From: Chlorokybus atmophyticus
Lineage: Eukaryota; Streptophyta; Chlorokybophyceae; Chlorokybales; Chlorokybaceae
Assembly (NCBI GenBank): GCA_009103225.1
Contig: RHPI01002503.1
Coordinates: forward strand, 1,293,178 to 1,357,177
Direction of reading: 5' to 3'
DNA: 64,000 nucleotides
The position numbers and the translations under genes were made by a program. This document shows, piece after piece, positions 11,989 to 23,819 of this stretch. The notes below the pieces were generated by a model, which had not been told where the DNA came from, searched no databases, and saw only the letters and a program-made list of their open reading frames with translations. Position 1 is the stretch's first letter; the number at the start of each line of letters is the position of its first letter.

Positions 11989-14900
11989 ATGGCTCACAAC
12001 TATTTCGGCAACGGCAACGGCCACAGCAGCAGCGGGTCGCCGCTGTCGAACGGGAGGCCGCTACCCGCAGCCCTGTCGCCGCCGTCCTCCTCGCCAAACT
12101 CAACGACGAACTCGCGCTCACGCTCAACACGCCAGGTGTGCATCAACACCATGACCCCGTTTGCACTTACGTATCAATATTGTTATCACGGTTAAACTAA
12201 TTGTTGATAGTACCTTAACAGTGTGGTACCAACTTCATGTGATTGTTTGTAATTTATTTTATTTGTTATATTGGCAGTTTGGTGGCTATTACTCTTAGTG
12301 CTGGTGGCAAGATCATTGTGGGAAAGTTGAGAGATAACAAGTCGTCGTGGGTACACCATGATTATGATGATATTGTTACTCATGCATAGTTGTTGCGACT
12401 ACTTACGCCATTAGACTTTCCCTTTCAGATATCGCATTCATCTTGTTTGCCGTTTTCGTCCTGTGGTTATCATCGACTGTTTTGTCTTGCTGCTGAGCAA
12501 TGCACACCGCGTAAACAACACATGCACATCATACCCACCACACCGTACGCACTATGCGCCCAGGTCTACGCCTCCTCCAAGTCCGCAGACGGCGTGTTTG
12601 GCAGCAACGGTGGACCCTTTGCATTTGATAACAACAAGAGTGGCGGCGGCGGTATGGTGGCGGAGGCGCAGGCGAACGACGCGGCGCTGTGGCTGCGCGC
12701 GGCACTCAGCGAGCGAGAGCTGGAGCTCGTCGAACTGCGGGAGCAGCACATGAGACTCACGCAACAGTCGACACAGGTGGATGCTGGTGCCGTCGTGTTG
12801 TTGTGGTTGTGGTTGTTTAACACACCATTGTTATATAGGCACGGGCGAACTGGGATGAGGCTTTGCGGGCAAAAGACAGGGCCATACAGCAGCTGGAAGA
12901 TGCGCTCCAATCCACACACCGAACATACCAAAGGCAAGAACAACACACAACTACTTCACAGTCACATCAGCATCGACACATCAACACCCAGTCATCGCGT
13001 CAACACATCCATCCAACCACATCCCAACCCGTCCGCCCCACGCAGGCAGCTGAACGAGTTAGCAGCGGCCTCCTCCTCTTCCCACAGCAGCGGATGGGAG
13101 CAACAACAACAACAACAAGAGGTTGTGCGTCGTGCGGTGGACGAGGCGTTGTCAGCTCATGAGTCGCGGTCGCGTGCCAGTCAGGACGAGGCCGACGCGC
13201 GTGCGGAGAGGGCGGAGAGGGCGCTGCAGGAACAGACCGCGCGACTGGCGGCGGTTGAGCGTACACATGCAAGGAAGAACGCCGACGTGCAGAACGCGAT
13301 GGAGGAGATGAGGGAGACGGTTGCAAACCGAGGAAGGGTGAGAGTGCAGACAATTGTTATGTGTGTTGCAAAAGAATGCGCTTATGTACATGTATATTCG
13401 AATGGACACGTGCACACACGTACGTACGTGTGAGCAAGTGTCCATGCACGCGCGTGTGTGTGTGTGTGCGCGCGTGTGTGTGCAGGTATGTTTGCGAGTA
13501 TACAATTGCGTGCATGTGCGTATATTTGCGTGTGCGTGTGCGTGCCTCTGTGTGTACGGCAATCTCGTACTGCACTTGATTATGTCTTTGTTTGCCTCTT
13601 CTGCTTGCCTTATTCTCCCACGCACACATGTTTAGGCGGTGTCGGAGTTGGAGGCGGAGTGCAACGAGCTGCGCGCGTCCGCTTGGGAGAAGGAGAGCCA
13701 GATCGCCGAGTTGCAGCTCGCTCGTCAGCGCCAAGAAACCACCATCGCACAGTACGTTGTGTCCTCGTATGTGTTACGACTTCAACATTTGCATGTGTAC
13801 AATACACTGTACCACGTCCACGCAGGCTGCAAGGGGAGTTGCGGGCGGCCTCTGCCACAATAGCAGACTTGCAAGCGGCTCAAGAAGCATCCTTACAGGT
13901 CAGGGATTGTGTCGTGTTGAGGGTATGTATTCGTGACAAACATACACGCAGTCCCAACGTACAGCACTTGAAGTCTATGCCTCTCTGCAGGCCAAAGAGG
14001 ATCAGGAAAGGATACAAGCCCGGGTGGCTGAGCTGCAGGCGAAGATGCTCGAGCTACAGGTGAGCATCCTGTTGGTTTGTGTCAATGTTGGTGCATACCA
14101 AAAGGTGAGGGAGGGTTTTCCTGCAGTCAATGTGGTCATGTGCAGGCCGGAGTGGCGGCCAAAGAGGGCGCCACGAGGCGTGCGAAGGAGCAGTGCCGGC
14201 AGCTGCAAGCTTCCGTCTCATCTTTGCAGCATGAGAAGGCTGTTCAGGACACGGAGATTGCACGGCTGCAGGCGGACGTCCTCAGGCACGTGTACATATT
14301 GTTGTAAAGCAACGAGCTGATTACGTTGGGTTGTTGTGTTGAATGTGTGTTGCATGCACAACAGGTTGAAGAGCACTGCTGAGCAAAGCGAGGCCGAGCG
14401 CGACGAGCTGCAGCACAGATGCGCGCAGCTGCAGCGCGAGCTGGACCACGCACGCCAGTAAGTTGTAACATGTTGGGACTCGCAAACCAACATGGACGTC
14501 AACTCATGCGTGTGCACTCGTGTGGACAGGATTGACACTGCCGGTCTGTCCCAGCGGTTGGACAAGTTTGCTGAGGAGCTGCGGCAGGCCAAGCATAGAG
14601 CTCAAGGTTGGAGTAGTGGACATCTTAGCGCGCCATCCTAGCAAGTGGTTGTTCTCACCAACATTGTTGCGTGCAGAGCTTGGTGCAGAGCTGGCCAAGG
14701 AACGGGCTGCACGAGCGGAAGCCACACAGCAGCTGCACGACTTCCAAAGACAACAGGTGAGAGGGTGCGGTAATACCTCATGGGCAAGCGCGCGGGTGGG
14801 TGGGTGTTACTACCGCTGATACACGTAACACCCACGTCACAGGTGCTCGCAAACAAGAGGGCGGGGGATGCAACCGCGGACACGCAGCGGGAGCGTGCGA

Positions 14901-15346
14901 GGGCGGCCGCGCTTGAGGCCGAGCTGCGTGGCCTCCGCAGCAACCTCGCGCGAGCCAAAGAGCACATGCAGACCCTCACGCACGCCAGAGGTGACACATT
15001 CCTCAATACTTGTTGCGTCATGTGTGTCTGTTGTCAAGGAGAAGTAAGTTGGTGTAATCATGTGGGTGGGTGTGCACAGATGAGGTGCAAAGGAAGGAGA
15101 CAGCATCTCGACAGCGCGCGACAAGGCTAGAAGCTGAGCTGGCTGAGACCAAACAGCAGCTTGCTGATACTGAACAGTTCCAGCTTGAGGTAAGTGTATC
15201 AGGAAGCACGTCTTTCTCTTCTCTGCCACACATGACCAAGATAGATTGTGTTGGTGGTGTGAATTTTGTTGCACTGACCCACTGACGATGAAATGTGGTG
15301 GCAGCTGGAGAAGGTGGTGCAGCGCATGGCAGCCAGGTCACTGTGA
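11989..15346 (+). CDS. Coiled-coil protein of unknown function, 14 exons, 564 aa
   Basis: Not recognised as a named family. Exons: 11989-12135, 12564-12776, 12839-12933, 13046-13337, 13636-13751, 13826-13898, 13991-14059, 14146-14285 (or 14291), 14365-14457, 14530-14606, 14677-14756, 14843-14990, 15080-15189, 15305-15346. Reading phase is consistent throughout. The N-terminus (MAHNYFGNGNG, about 50 aa) is Ser/Asn/Pro-rich and disordered. From about residue 90 to the end it is almost continuous heptad-type sequence rich in E, Q, R, L and A (for example SELEAECNELRASAWEKESQ), with a short polar poly-Gln interruption near exon 4. It stops in RMAARSL. Intron 3 uses a GC donor (AAAG|GCAAGA) and intron 8 may do so. 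IFT88 follows in the same direction 1 kb later, so a ciliary or centrosomal role is possible but only guessed from neighbourhood. Confidence 0.8.
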
Positions 15347-16391
15347 GGGAGACATGCAGATGTGTATTGAACACGCGCATGACAACCTACACAACAGCTC
15401 GGAAAATGCATCAACTGTGCTCAGGTATGTGTGTGCAACATCTTGCATGAGAGAACAGAACTTTGGCGTTGGGTCTGGCTGGTGCAAAGCGTAGGGTTAT
15501 TCGTGCAGGCCTGGCAGCATGCTGTGAGAGAGCTTATGTTGGAGGTACATGGCAATTGGCGGCACTTGCGCTGCCCCTGGTGCTTCTACTACCATATCAG
15601 CAGAGCAGCTACTACTTTATTTACTGATTGGTGAACTGTGGGGCTGAGCCTCAGAGCTAGGTGTGGCTCCATTGCCAACGGCTCGTTGGCGTTGATATAT
15701 AACAACACAAGTTGTGTATGTACCCGTGGTTGCTGTGTGCATGTTATGTCACTGCTTCCTTGTGCAAGTGTGGTGCAGAAACCAGTTCATATAGGATGCA
15801 GCCTGTTCTCATGTGCAGCGAGCGTCATTCTGAGTTCTTATGCAAACACAGCAGGCAAAACACATAGCACTACATCAATCCACAATGCTTGTCAACTCTA
15901 TGCAGTGGATACACAATTGCAAGAGCCGTGCACCGCCTACAGGTCCCACTCAGCACAATTCAGAAGCATTTTACCAATGGCGAGCTGCCGTAATATTCAC
16001 AATGAAGCGTAGCGTTGTGCACAGCCACCAGGCACCCAGGCTATAAGGGTGTCTCCACCCTCGGTATAAGACTTACCCTCGAAGTGGCATCAACCCACGC
16101 GTCGATATCTTCCCGCCGCCACCGATACACTTTACTGGCAGTCAGATTTCAACAGCTGCTCACGTGCGTTTCGCTTCTTCTTGTTGGCGCCGTCCTCCTT
16201 GTCGACGTCGTCGTCGTCACCGGCGGCATCGGCGGCGCTGTCACTGCCTGGATACTTGGTGGTGTAAGCGCAGAGACTGGAGTTATTAAGCACGGGATGC
16301 GACCAATCGGAGGAGGCGGTGTGGTAGGCTAGAACAGTCAGGCTGTTAAACAGTTTTAACCCCTCAGATCTGTCATCAGGCCACACCAAAG
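15347..16391 (+). other. Spacer between coiled-coil gene and IFT88
   Basis: No supportable coding region. It should contain the 3' UTR of the upstream gene and the 5' region of IFT88. A CGTCGTCGT-type triplet run lies at 16204-16218. Nothing else can be named. Confidence 0.4.
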
Positions 16392-19300
16392 ATGTACTAC
16401 CCGCCGCCTCCACCTCCTCCGCCGCCTCTGCCTCCCCCTCCCCCAACCTCCATGTGGCCTCCTCCTCCTCCTCCTCCTCCTCCCGGCACCGCGCTGATGT
16501 CCATGATGGGGCAGCCGCCGCCGCCAGGGACGGCGTCCCTGTTCGCCCGGGGCCCCTCCTCCTGGGGCACCCACGGACGGCCGCCCACAACCGCCGCGGC
16601 CAACGTGGGGGAGGACCCGGCAGCCGCGCAGAAGAGACCGATGACGGCTGTAAGGGCGGCGGGGTACACGTCGCATGGAAGGGTGAGCAGGGGGGGGGGG
16701 ACATGTATAAGAAGAATGTATGCAACGCGTAGATGCAGATGTATATACATGGGCTTGGAAGCATGCTCAGATATGATTGGTGGTATCATGTTTGGTGCTA
16801 GGAGTGAAGTTTTGTTGCATGTGTGTGTTCACCTGTGGTTTGTATGCACACCTCAAGGATTGATGTGCAGTTGTGTATGGTGTATGTACAGAGCCATCTG
16901 TAGAGTTGATGATCAAACCGTTAGAAGCCTTGCACACACTCGTTGGTGCATGTGCGTGCGCGTGTTTCTATGCACACCCGCTCATACGCAAGCACTATCT
17001 TTACCACCCACGCAAACACACAGACATTGACTTGCGCGCGTGCGCACACACACGCACAAACATACACTGTTTCATGCGGACCCGCTCGCACACGCGCGCA
17101 CACACACATACACACACGTGCAGGGTGCCCGTTTCGACCCTCTCGACCAAGCCGGCACCCGTCACCCCGCCCCCTTAGGAGGATCGACTGATCCCAACAC
17201 CAAACCCGAGCCCACTCTCGAGGAGCGCTGCCGCGAGCTGGAGAAGAAAGTGCATGCTTTAGTAGAAGAGACAGCAGCTGCATCTGTAAGAGGAGACCAC
17301 CAGCTGGCTTTGGAGAAAGCGAGGGAAGGAGTGAAGAGGGAAAAGGCACTTAGTAAGATGAGAGAGGAGTCGAGTGGGGATGGGAGTAGTAACAACAACA
17401 ACACCAACAACAACAACTCTAGCTCCAACGTGGAGTTGTCGTGTGCTGTTAAGTTTGTCGCTGCCCGTGCCTTCGAGCGTGCGGGTTTAGCTAGCGAGGC
17501 TTTATCTTCCTACGCTGCGTTGGCTCGTGACCGCAGCGGTGGGGTGCCCGCCCACATGGGCGGGCGCGTGCGTATGAACATGGGAGGAGTCTATTACAGA
17601 GCGGGGAACTACCCGATGGCCATCAAGATGTGGAGAATGGCGCAGGATAAGCTACCGTCACATGCGAGAGATTTGAGAGCGAGAGCCCAACGCAACATCG
17701 CGGCTGCGTTTGTGAGACTCGGGCATCATCGAGACGCTATACGTGCATACGAAGCCGCCATAGAGATCGCCAACACGAACACCGTTACCACCAACAACAA
17801 CAATACCTCCAACAACAACAACAACAACAACGACGGCGGGTACACATCCTCCATCAGTGATTGTCAAGCGGCCTTCAACTTGGTGCTATGTTATCACGCC
17901 CTCGCCGATGCAGACCGCACGAAGCGTGCATTCCTGCAACTACTCAGCGCCGTGAAGGCCGACGACGTGCATCATGATGGCGAGGTCGAGGACGACGATG
18001 ACAATGATGTCGATGATGACATGGACAACCAAAATAATGTTACCAAGGGTGGTAGTGATAGTTTGAGTGCGGCGGTGAGGGAGCGTAGGCGTGTAGCGCA
18101 CGGATACGTGTTGAGGGCAGCGAGACTGATCGCGCCGAGTATCGATGCGAGGGGGTGGGTGGAAGGGTTTGATTGGGCGGCGGAGAATCTGACGGGGTGC
18201 GGACTGAATGAACTCGCGTCGGAGGTGGAGATGGCGAAGGCACTGGCATTCTTGGCTAAAAGAGACTTTAAGCAAGCGGCCACTCTGCTGAAGGTGAGAG
18301 TGTTATGTTGGGGAAGCCACTTTATGCACACGTGAGCACTCGTAAACACTGCGCGCCCACACACACAGATGCACGTAAGTGCACATGTGTGCATGCCTGC
18401 ATGCACGTGTGCAATCATGCACAAATTCATGCATACGCAAATGCACGCATGCATGGTCACACGCACACAGACACACCCACACGCATATGCTCATATACCC
18501 ACACTCGCACGCCGCACCCCTTTCAGGCCTTTGACAAGAAGCCCTCCGCCATCCGCGCTCGCGCTGCCACCAACCTCGCCTTCCTTCGCCTCGCCGAGGC
18601 TCTCGGCACCACCTCCAGCACCGACACCAACACCCACACCCACACCCACACGCACTCACACAACACCCACACCCACGCCGGCGCCGAGGAGGCCCTCAAG
18701 TATGCCGAGGCCGCCGTCACAAAGGACAAGTACAACGCCAGCGCTTTAGTCAACAAAGGCGCAGCGCTAATGCTAACAGTAGGAGGAACAAAAGAGAAGG
18801 AGAGAGACAAAGAGAAGGAGGTGTTGAGGGATGCCTTGTTGTTGTTCTCCTCGGCTTCTAGTGCTGAAGCGGGTCGTGCCGAGGCGTGGTACAACGCTGG
18901 GTTGGCTCACCGTCGTTTGGCCAACCACGTGGACGCCGCGCGCATGTTCAAGAGGGTGTTTGACTCTGCACCCGAGTGTCTCGAGGCTGCATTCATGACG
19001 GCGATGAGCCACCTCGACAACAAAGACAACAAGTCTGCAATGAAGTGGCTTGAGTTGGTCAATGCGAGGGTGGCTGGGGCGGATGCGGGCGTGTTGGCAC
19101 GCCTCGGGACGTTACACGCACGCGCGGATGAGGAAGAGGAGGAGGAGGAGGAGGATAACAATGGTGATACACACACACAACATGCTGCCAAGGCAGTGCA
19201 CTACTTACAGGAGTCTCTTCGCGCGTGGCCCAACACGCTCGGCCCGTTGTCCACACTATCAGCCTTGTTGGTGAAGCAAGAGTTGTATGGTCAAGCAGCT

Positions 19301-19891
19301 CCTTTGTTCGACAGAGCTTCGAGGCTTCAACCGAGTGAGCCAAAGTGGGCTTTGATGGCTGCGAGTTGTGTCCGACGCGGCGGGGATTATGAGAATGCGT
19401 TGAGGAGATACACACGCGTGCACGTGGATCATCCCAACAACGCCGAGTGTTTGAGATATTTGGTACACATATGCACGGATCTTGGACGTAAGGAGCAGGC
19501 GCACGAGTACGCGGTGAAGTTGAGACGTGTCGAGAGGACGGCTGATAGTGGGCGAGAGAGTAATAGTGGGGAGGGGAGGGTGGGGAAGAGTGGTGGACAT
19601 GTGGTGCAGTCGCCGGATTCGCCGCCGCCGGCGCCGATGGTCAGGCCGGGGACGGGGAGACAGGTGAAGGTGAGGGCGGCGGCGGACAACGATGCGGATG
19701 AGTGGGCAAATGAGGTGAGTTGACTGTGTGTACGTGCGCGTGCGTACCCGCGCTCGTGCATGCGCAGACAGAAGTACATGTACACACACTGCACATATTC
19801 ACAACCACGCGCACACACAGAGACAGATACGCGCGCATGTGCACACACATGTCTTTCACAGGAGCTTGGTGACGATTTGCTGCCGCTGTGA
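16392..19891 (+). CDS. IFT88: Intraflagellar transport protein IFT88 (TPR protein), 4 exons, 892 aa
   Basis: Core subunit of IFT-B, required to build cilia/flagella. Exons 16392-16682, 17124-18293, 18527-19714, 19862-19891; all junctions phase 0, GT-AG. The N-terminus begins MYYPPPPPPPPPLPPP, a proline-rich head, then the conserved QKRPMTAVRAAGYTSHGR block typical of IFT88 before the repeats. Exons 2 and 3 give about ten or more TPRs (for example RVRMNMGGVYYRAGNYPMA, QRNIAAAFVRLGHHRDAIRA, LVNKGAALML, AWYNAGLAHRRL, LKWALMAASCVRRGGDYE-like repeats). The C-terminus ends DADEWANEELGDDLLPL, the family's acidic tail. It is longer than the roughly 780 aa I recall for the Chlamydomonas protein because of Asn-, His/Thr- and Glu-rich insertions. 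Converges with the kelch gene downstream. Confidence 0.93.
17392..17424 (+). repeat. AAC-type triplet repeat coding poly-Asn in IFT88
   Basis: AAC/ACC repeats give an Asn-rich insertion in the IFT88 linker. A second Asn-rich run follows at about 17788-17830 between TPRs. Both look like replication-slippage insertions at loops. Confidence 0.8.
18627..18677 (+). repeat. (CACACC)n repeat coding His-Thr run in IFT88
   Basis: A hexamer repeat encodes alternating Thr-His residues in exon 3, between two TPRs. An acidic (GAG/GAA)n run at 19129-19155 is a third type of low-complexity insertion in the same protein. Confidence 0.8.
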
Positions 19892-20451
19892 TACCCTGCA
19901 AGCCTGCCCTGATTGAACATGGATTATTGTGGTGGCGATCTGTACCAGGAGCGATGTAGTCCTCCCTTGAGCAGTAGTTATGCACAGGGCACAGGGCTGA
20001 CTTTCCTCGCCAACAGCCCAAGCAGTACATTAGAGACTGAGTCCAACACAACCATATGCGCAGGCCGTACTGCTGCTCCTGACAAACACTGTGAATAGCA
20101 ACTAGGAGTGGAATCAGCACTGCAGCAACCTGAATGTGACTGCATAAAATACGCAGTTAAAGTGTGCAACAGCTACTACGCTAGTTCTGTGTAACGTTTT
20201 GTGTACAGTTGAAGTGCGTGCCATCAAAACAGCACGCGTATGTTGTAACAACAGGGTCATGCACAAAGGGTCCAATGTAAAATCCCAACCAAACATTTTA
20301 TGGACAGTATGGACCCGCTGTTCCTGTGCAACTCTCTATCTATCTACATGACAATGTGTCAAAACTCGTGCATACGCGACTACTACTTCACGACGCACGC
20401 CAACAACCGTCTTTACAAAACCCTACGAAAACCACCTTTCATCACGTGTTG
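19892..20451. other. Convergent 3' spacer IFT88 / kelch gene
   Basis: No gene seen. A TGTAA motif, the usual green-algal poly(A) signal, lies on plus at about 20191-20195, and another on minus at about 20413 just past the kelch stop. Both are short motifs and could be chance. Confidence 0.35.
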
Positions 20452-22612
20452 TTATCTTAGCGCCTTCTGCGCCTCCAAAAGCAGATCCATCGCCACTACA
20501 TAATACGTCTTCTCATAACACGTGTACACCACCTTCCCCGCAAACCTCAGGTACCTCACCGACGGACTCACCGTGGGCGGTTCCGGCAACCTCGTCGGCA
20601 ACGTGGCCCACTTATGCTGCACTAAATCATAGACGATAATATCATCTAAAGGCATGCCACCCAACCTCCCGTTCGCCGTACCTCCAAACACAAATATCAA
20701 GCCACCCATCTCGAATGAATTATCGCTCGTATGCGACCTCCTTATAGGAATGTCATCCCCTTGCCACCAACTCTGTCCATCGAAGACTTGGAGTGCTAAG
20801 CTCGACCCGTATTCGTCGTCGGCGAGGGTTTGTCCACCCAACAAGAAGAGCCATTTCTTGTAGGGGACGGTTACTGCGCCAACGTGGTTGCGGGGACGGG
20901 GGTTGGGAGACTCGAGACGCCAGCCGAAGGTGGGGAGAGAGAGGGACATGGACCAGACGAGGGGGGAGTCGGCGATGGGGTGGCTCTGCGGGTGGGGACA
21001 AATGTGAGCACTTGTGCGTGGGCACGTGCGCGTGCGCATGTGCCTGCGTGCGTGCGTGCGCGCATGCGTGTGCGTGCGTGCGTGCGCCTGTGTGTGTGCG
21101 CGCACATGGGCATGGGCATGTGCATGGGTATCTCCGCGTGTGCGTGCGCAAGTGCGTGTATGTGCGTGTTTGAGTGCGTGTAAATGTCATGACTCACAGC
21201 ACACTTGCCTGGTCTTGGCCGTATGTGCCACCCATAAAGTAGATTCGGTTATTTAGTATAGCCGCAGAACCGGCGCCACGGGGGCCCGGCAGGCTCGGCA
21301 GCGCAAACCACCTGCTTCGAATTATGGATTAGACTGTACACTACGTAAAACGCAGAGACCGTGCACACGCGGCAGAATACGCACGTACCTGTTTAATGGT
21401 ATGTACAAGGCCCATACGCTGCGCACCGCAGTCCCGGGAAACTTGCCCAGGAAACCTGTGCCACACATGCGAATGTGTGCATGTACGCAATCACTCCTGG
21501 CTGGTGAAAGCTAGCGCTGCTGCATGCTCGAACACATGCATGCATCTACAAGAGCTCTCTGTGCGTGCACGTGCATGCGTGTGTGTGTGCAGGTGCGCAT
21601 GTGGAGGTGTCCATGTGCATGTGTGTAATTTATGCGCCCGTGCATGCATGCACCCGGTGCATGTATGGGTTAGAAAGTGCGTGTAGACTCAACAACCTAC
21701 TTACCTCCCATGACAACAACGGTGTTGTTGTTGAGACATACGCTTGCCGAGTGCGACAGCGCCTGCGGTAGGTCGCGCACTCGCCGCCACGGTTCAGTCG
21801 GCGAGGTCCACATCCACGACTTGTTGCACGCCGTGTAGTCCGTGTCTGGGGTTTGGACAAGGAGAGTGAGACATGTCAAGCAATGCTGTGAGAGGTGTGG
21901 TTGAGGTAGTTCCCTGCATGTTACGTGCATGCGGGCGAGCATGCTTTTCGTTTACAACTCACTCTTTTCAAAGCCGCCGACAAGGAAGAATTTGTTGGCG
22001 CATGGGACGCTCGTGGCCTCTATCACGCCCGGCAACATGGTCGGACCTGCAGGCTCATGTGGGTGGGTGTGGGTGTGGTTGGCTGGCTGGATGACTGTGT
22101 GGGGGGTTTTGTGGATTGGGGATGGGGTAGGGTGCGCGTGCGCGTGTCTGCTTGTGCACGGGTGGATGGGTGGGTGGATAGGCCTGTGCATGTATGGGTG
22201 GTCGTGCCCGTGTGCGTGCCTGTGTGTATGTAGACACTTGTCTAGGTGTGTGTAGCTGTCTGTGTGTGCGTGCATGCGTGCACTGGCACGCTTTTTGCGT
22301 GAGCATGCACCACGCCGTCAAGTACAATACTGCAGACGTTGGGCTAACCATACAGGAGCAGAACCACTAAAGCCAAACCGCACGACAGGCTGCCAGTACA
22401 CTTTCCCCCCTGCTGCATGCATCATCATCCACTACCCACAGCATGCTGCTGCAACCCGGCCATTCATGCTCCCACGCACCTGGCTTGAACTCCACCGCCT
22501 GCGCGGAATGGAGGACAGCACCGAGTACCAGCACACCAACACAGAGGCGGAGGCGGACGTTTAGGCAGGGTACACTTCTCCGACGCTGCGCCGCCGTCGC
22601 CGCCGCCGCCAT
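20452..22612 (-). CDS. Secreted/luminal kelch-repeat protein, about 6 exons, 361 aa
   Basis: Kelch beta-propeller protein; such domains bind other proteins or glycans, and the partner here is unknown. Exons (minus): 22612-22456, 22046-21963, 21845-21705, 21455-21389, 21311-21209, 20985-20452, phases consistent. The first donor (CCGG|GTTGC) is weak, so the exon 1/2 border is the least certain part and an extra exon could be missed. Residues 1-39 form a signal peptide (RLRLCVGVLVLGAVLHSAQA). Propeller blades carry the paired Gly motifs KFFLVGG, TVVVMGG, NNRIYFMGG, KWLFLLGG and GLIFVFGG, with Trp-containing strands (PWRRV, RWFALPSLPGPR, KWATLPTRLPEP). Intron 5 has a GC donor (CCAG|GCAAGT). There is no BTB or F-box part. 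Confidence 0.82.
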
Positions 22613-23340
22613 AGCGTCGCTGTGGGCGGCGCTGTCACCCCACTCTATGTTATCAAAACTCCCTCAAAAGGAGACTTGTGGAGCGCCTTGCTGCGAAGCA
22701 GTTTCTGGCCGTGCGTGGCTGTGTCACACCTAGCCGAGCCTATGTGCGCAAACCTGCCGCCATGTGGCGGACGGTACTGCTGCTGTTTGAAGGGACTATT
22801 GAGCGCTGATAGCGCGTAGGGTAGGCCTAAAAGGGCGCTTTGGGGCATCGAACGTGGGGCGTCCTGATGATCGTGTGGTCGGCGAGCGTCATGAATTATG
22901 ACTCATAGTGTGCGCCGCGTTGTGTGGGAACATGTTTCCTAATCCGGTCTCAATAAACGGATACATGGCGCAAATCATCACCAACGGCCCAAAACCTACG
23001 ATGCATTATGTAAGCTACGCAGTGTGCATGTCTGAGTAACACAGTGTGAGTGTACGATTCGGCCATGTGTGCACTGTTTATGGCCCAGAGGTAACCCAAC
23101 TTGCTTTCTTTTAACGAATCGCTTTTTCCGCGACTTTTGCGCCAGGGCGCTGCATGTGCTCGATTGCACAGAACTTAAGGCCCCAAGAAAGGACCTCGGC
23201 ACAATCAAGAATTAAATTATCATAGCGAACTAAGGTCGTCAGTGGGCGTGATGTTGCGACATCAACTTATGGTTAACTATTGCCGCGCTAGTTGTAACAA
23301 GTTATAACTATTACAGAACCTCGGAAGTTTTGTAATCCCG
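22613..23340. other. Spacer upstream of the kelch gene
   Basis: 22,570-22,640 is CGCCGC-rich and overlaps the kelch gene start. Beyond about 22,850 the base composition becomes AT-rich and no gene is visible. Confidence 0.35.
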
Positions 23341-23819
23341 TATTTACTCGAACACAGCCCCCCCTCCTATTACAATATCCCCCTTCCTTTTTCTTTAAGG
23401 GGGGCCCTGATAACATGTACAGCCCCCCCCCTGGTCGTATACAACCCCCCTACCCCGCACTCCCGCCTGCCTATCTGCCGATGTAGCGCTGCTACACAGC
23501 GTCTAGGCGCTAGTATCCAGCTCCTCAGTGCTATAGATATCGATAGCGCTGCATGCCCCGGATCAGCATCTGAATAATTATAGGTTTCTGTAGGCGCTGG
23601 ATATCAACGCTGCATGCCCCGGTCGCAGCCAATTATGTCTGGAGTGCGCGCCAGCTCGATTGGCGCGCAATGTGCGTCCGAGTACAGCCCCCCTAGTGGA
23701 GGGGGGGCTCAATTTATCGAGCCGTCGATAGATTGAGCCCCTCCTCAAATAGAATACCCCCTTTTCACATTGGGAGGGGGGCTGTGATAAAAGGGGGGGG
23801 GCTTGTGTTCGAATAAATA
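23341..23819. mobile_element. Non-autonomous TIR element (MITE-like), C-tract rich
   Basis: Left end TATTTACTCGAACACAGCCC and right end, read in reverse, TATTTATTCGAACACAAGCC form near-identical terminal inverted repeats of about 25 bp. TA at each border could be the target duplication. There is no ORF. The interior has repeated poly-C/poly-G runs, an inner inverted repeat (GGGGGGCTCAATTTATCGA against its complement near 23706-23748) and two copies of GCTGCATGCCCCGG at about 23550 and 23609. The transposase family is not identifiable from this. Confidence 0.65.

Noticed and set aside
16356-16789. Gly/Arg-rich minus-strand frames opposite IFT88 exon 1
   Set aside because: Antisense shadow of the poly-Pro codons.
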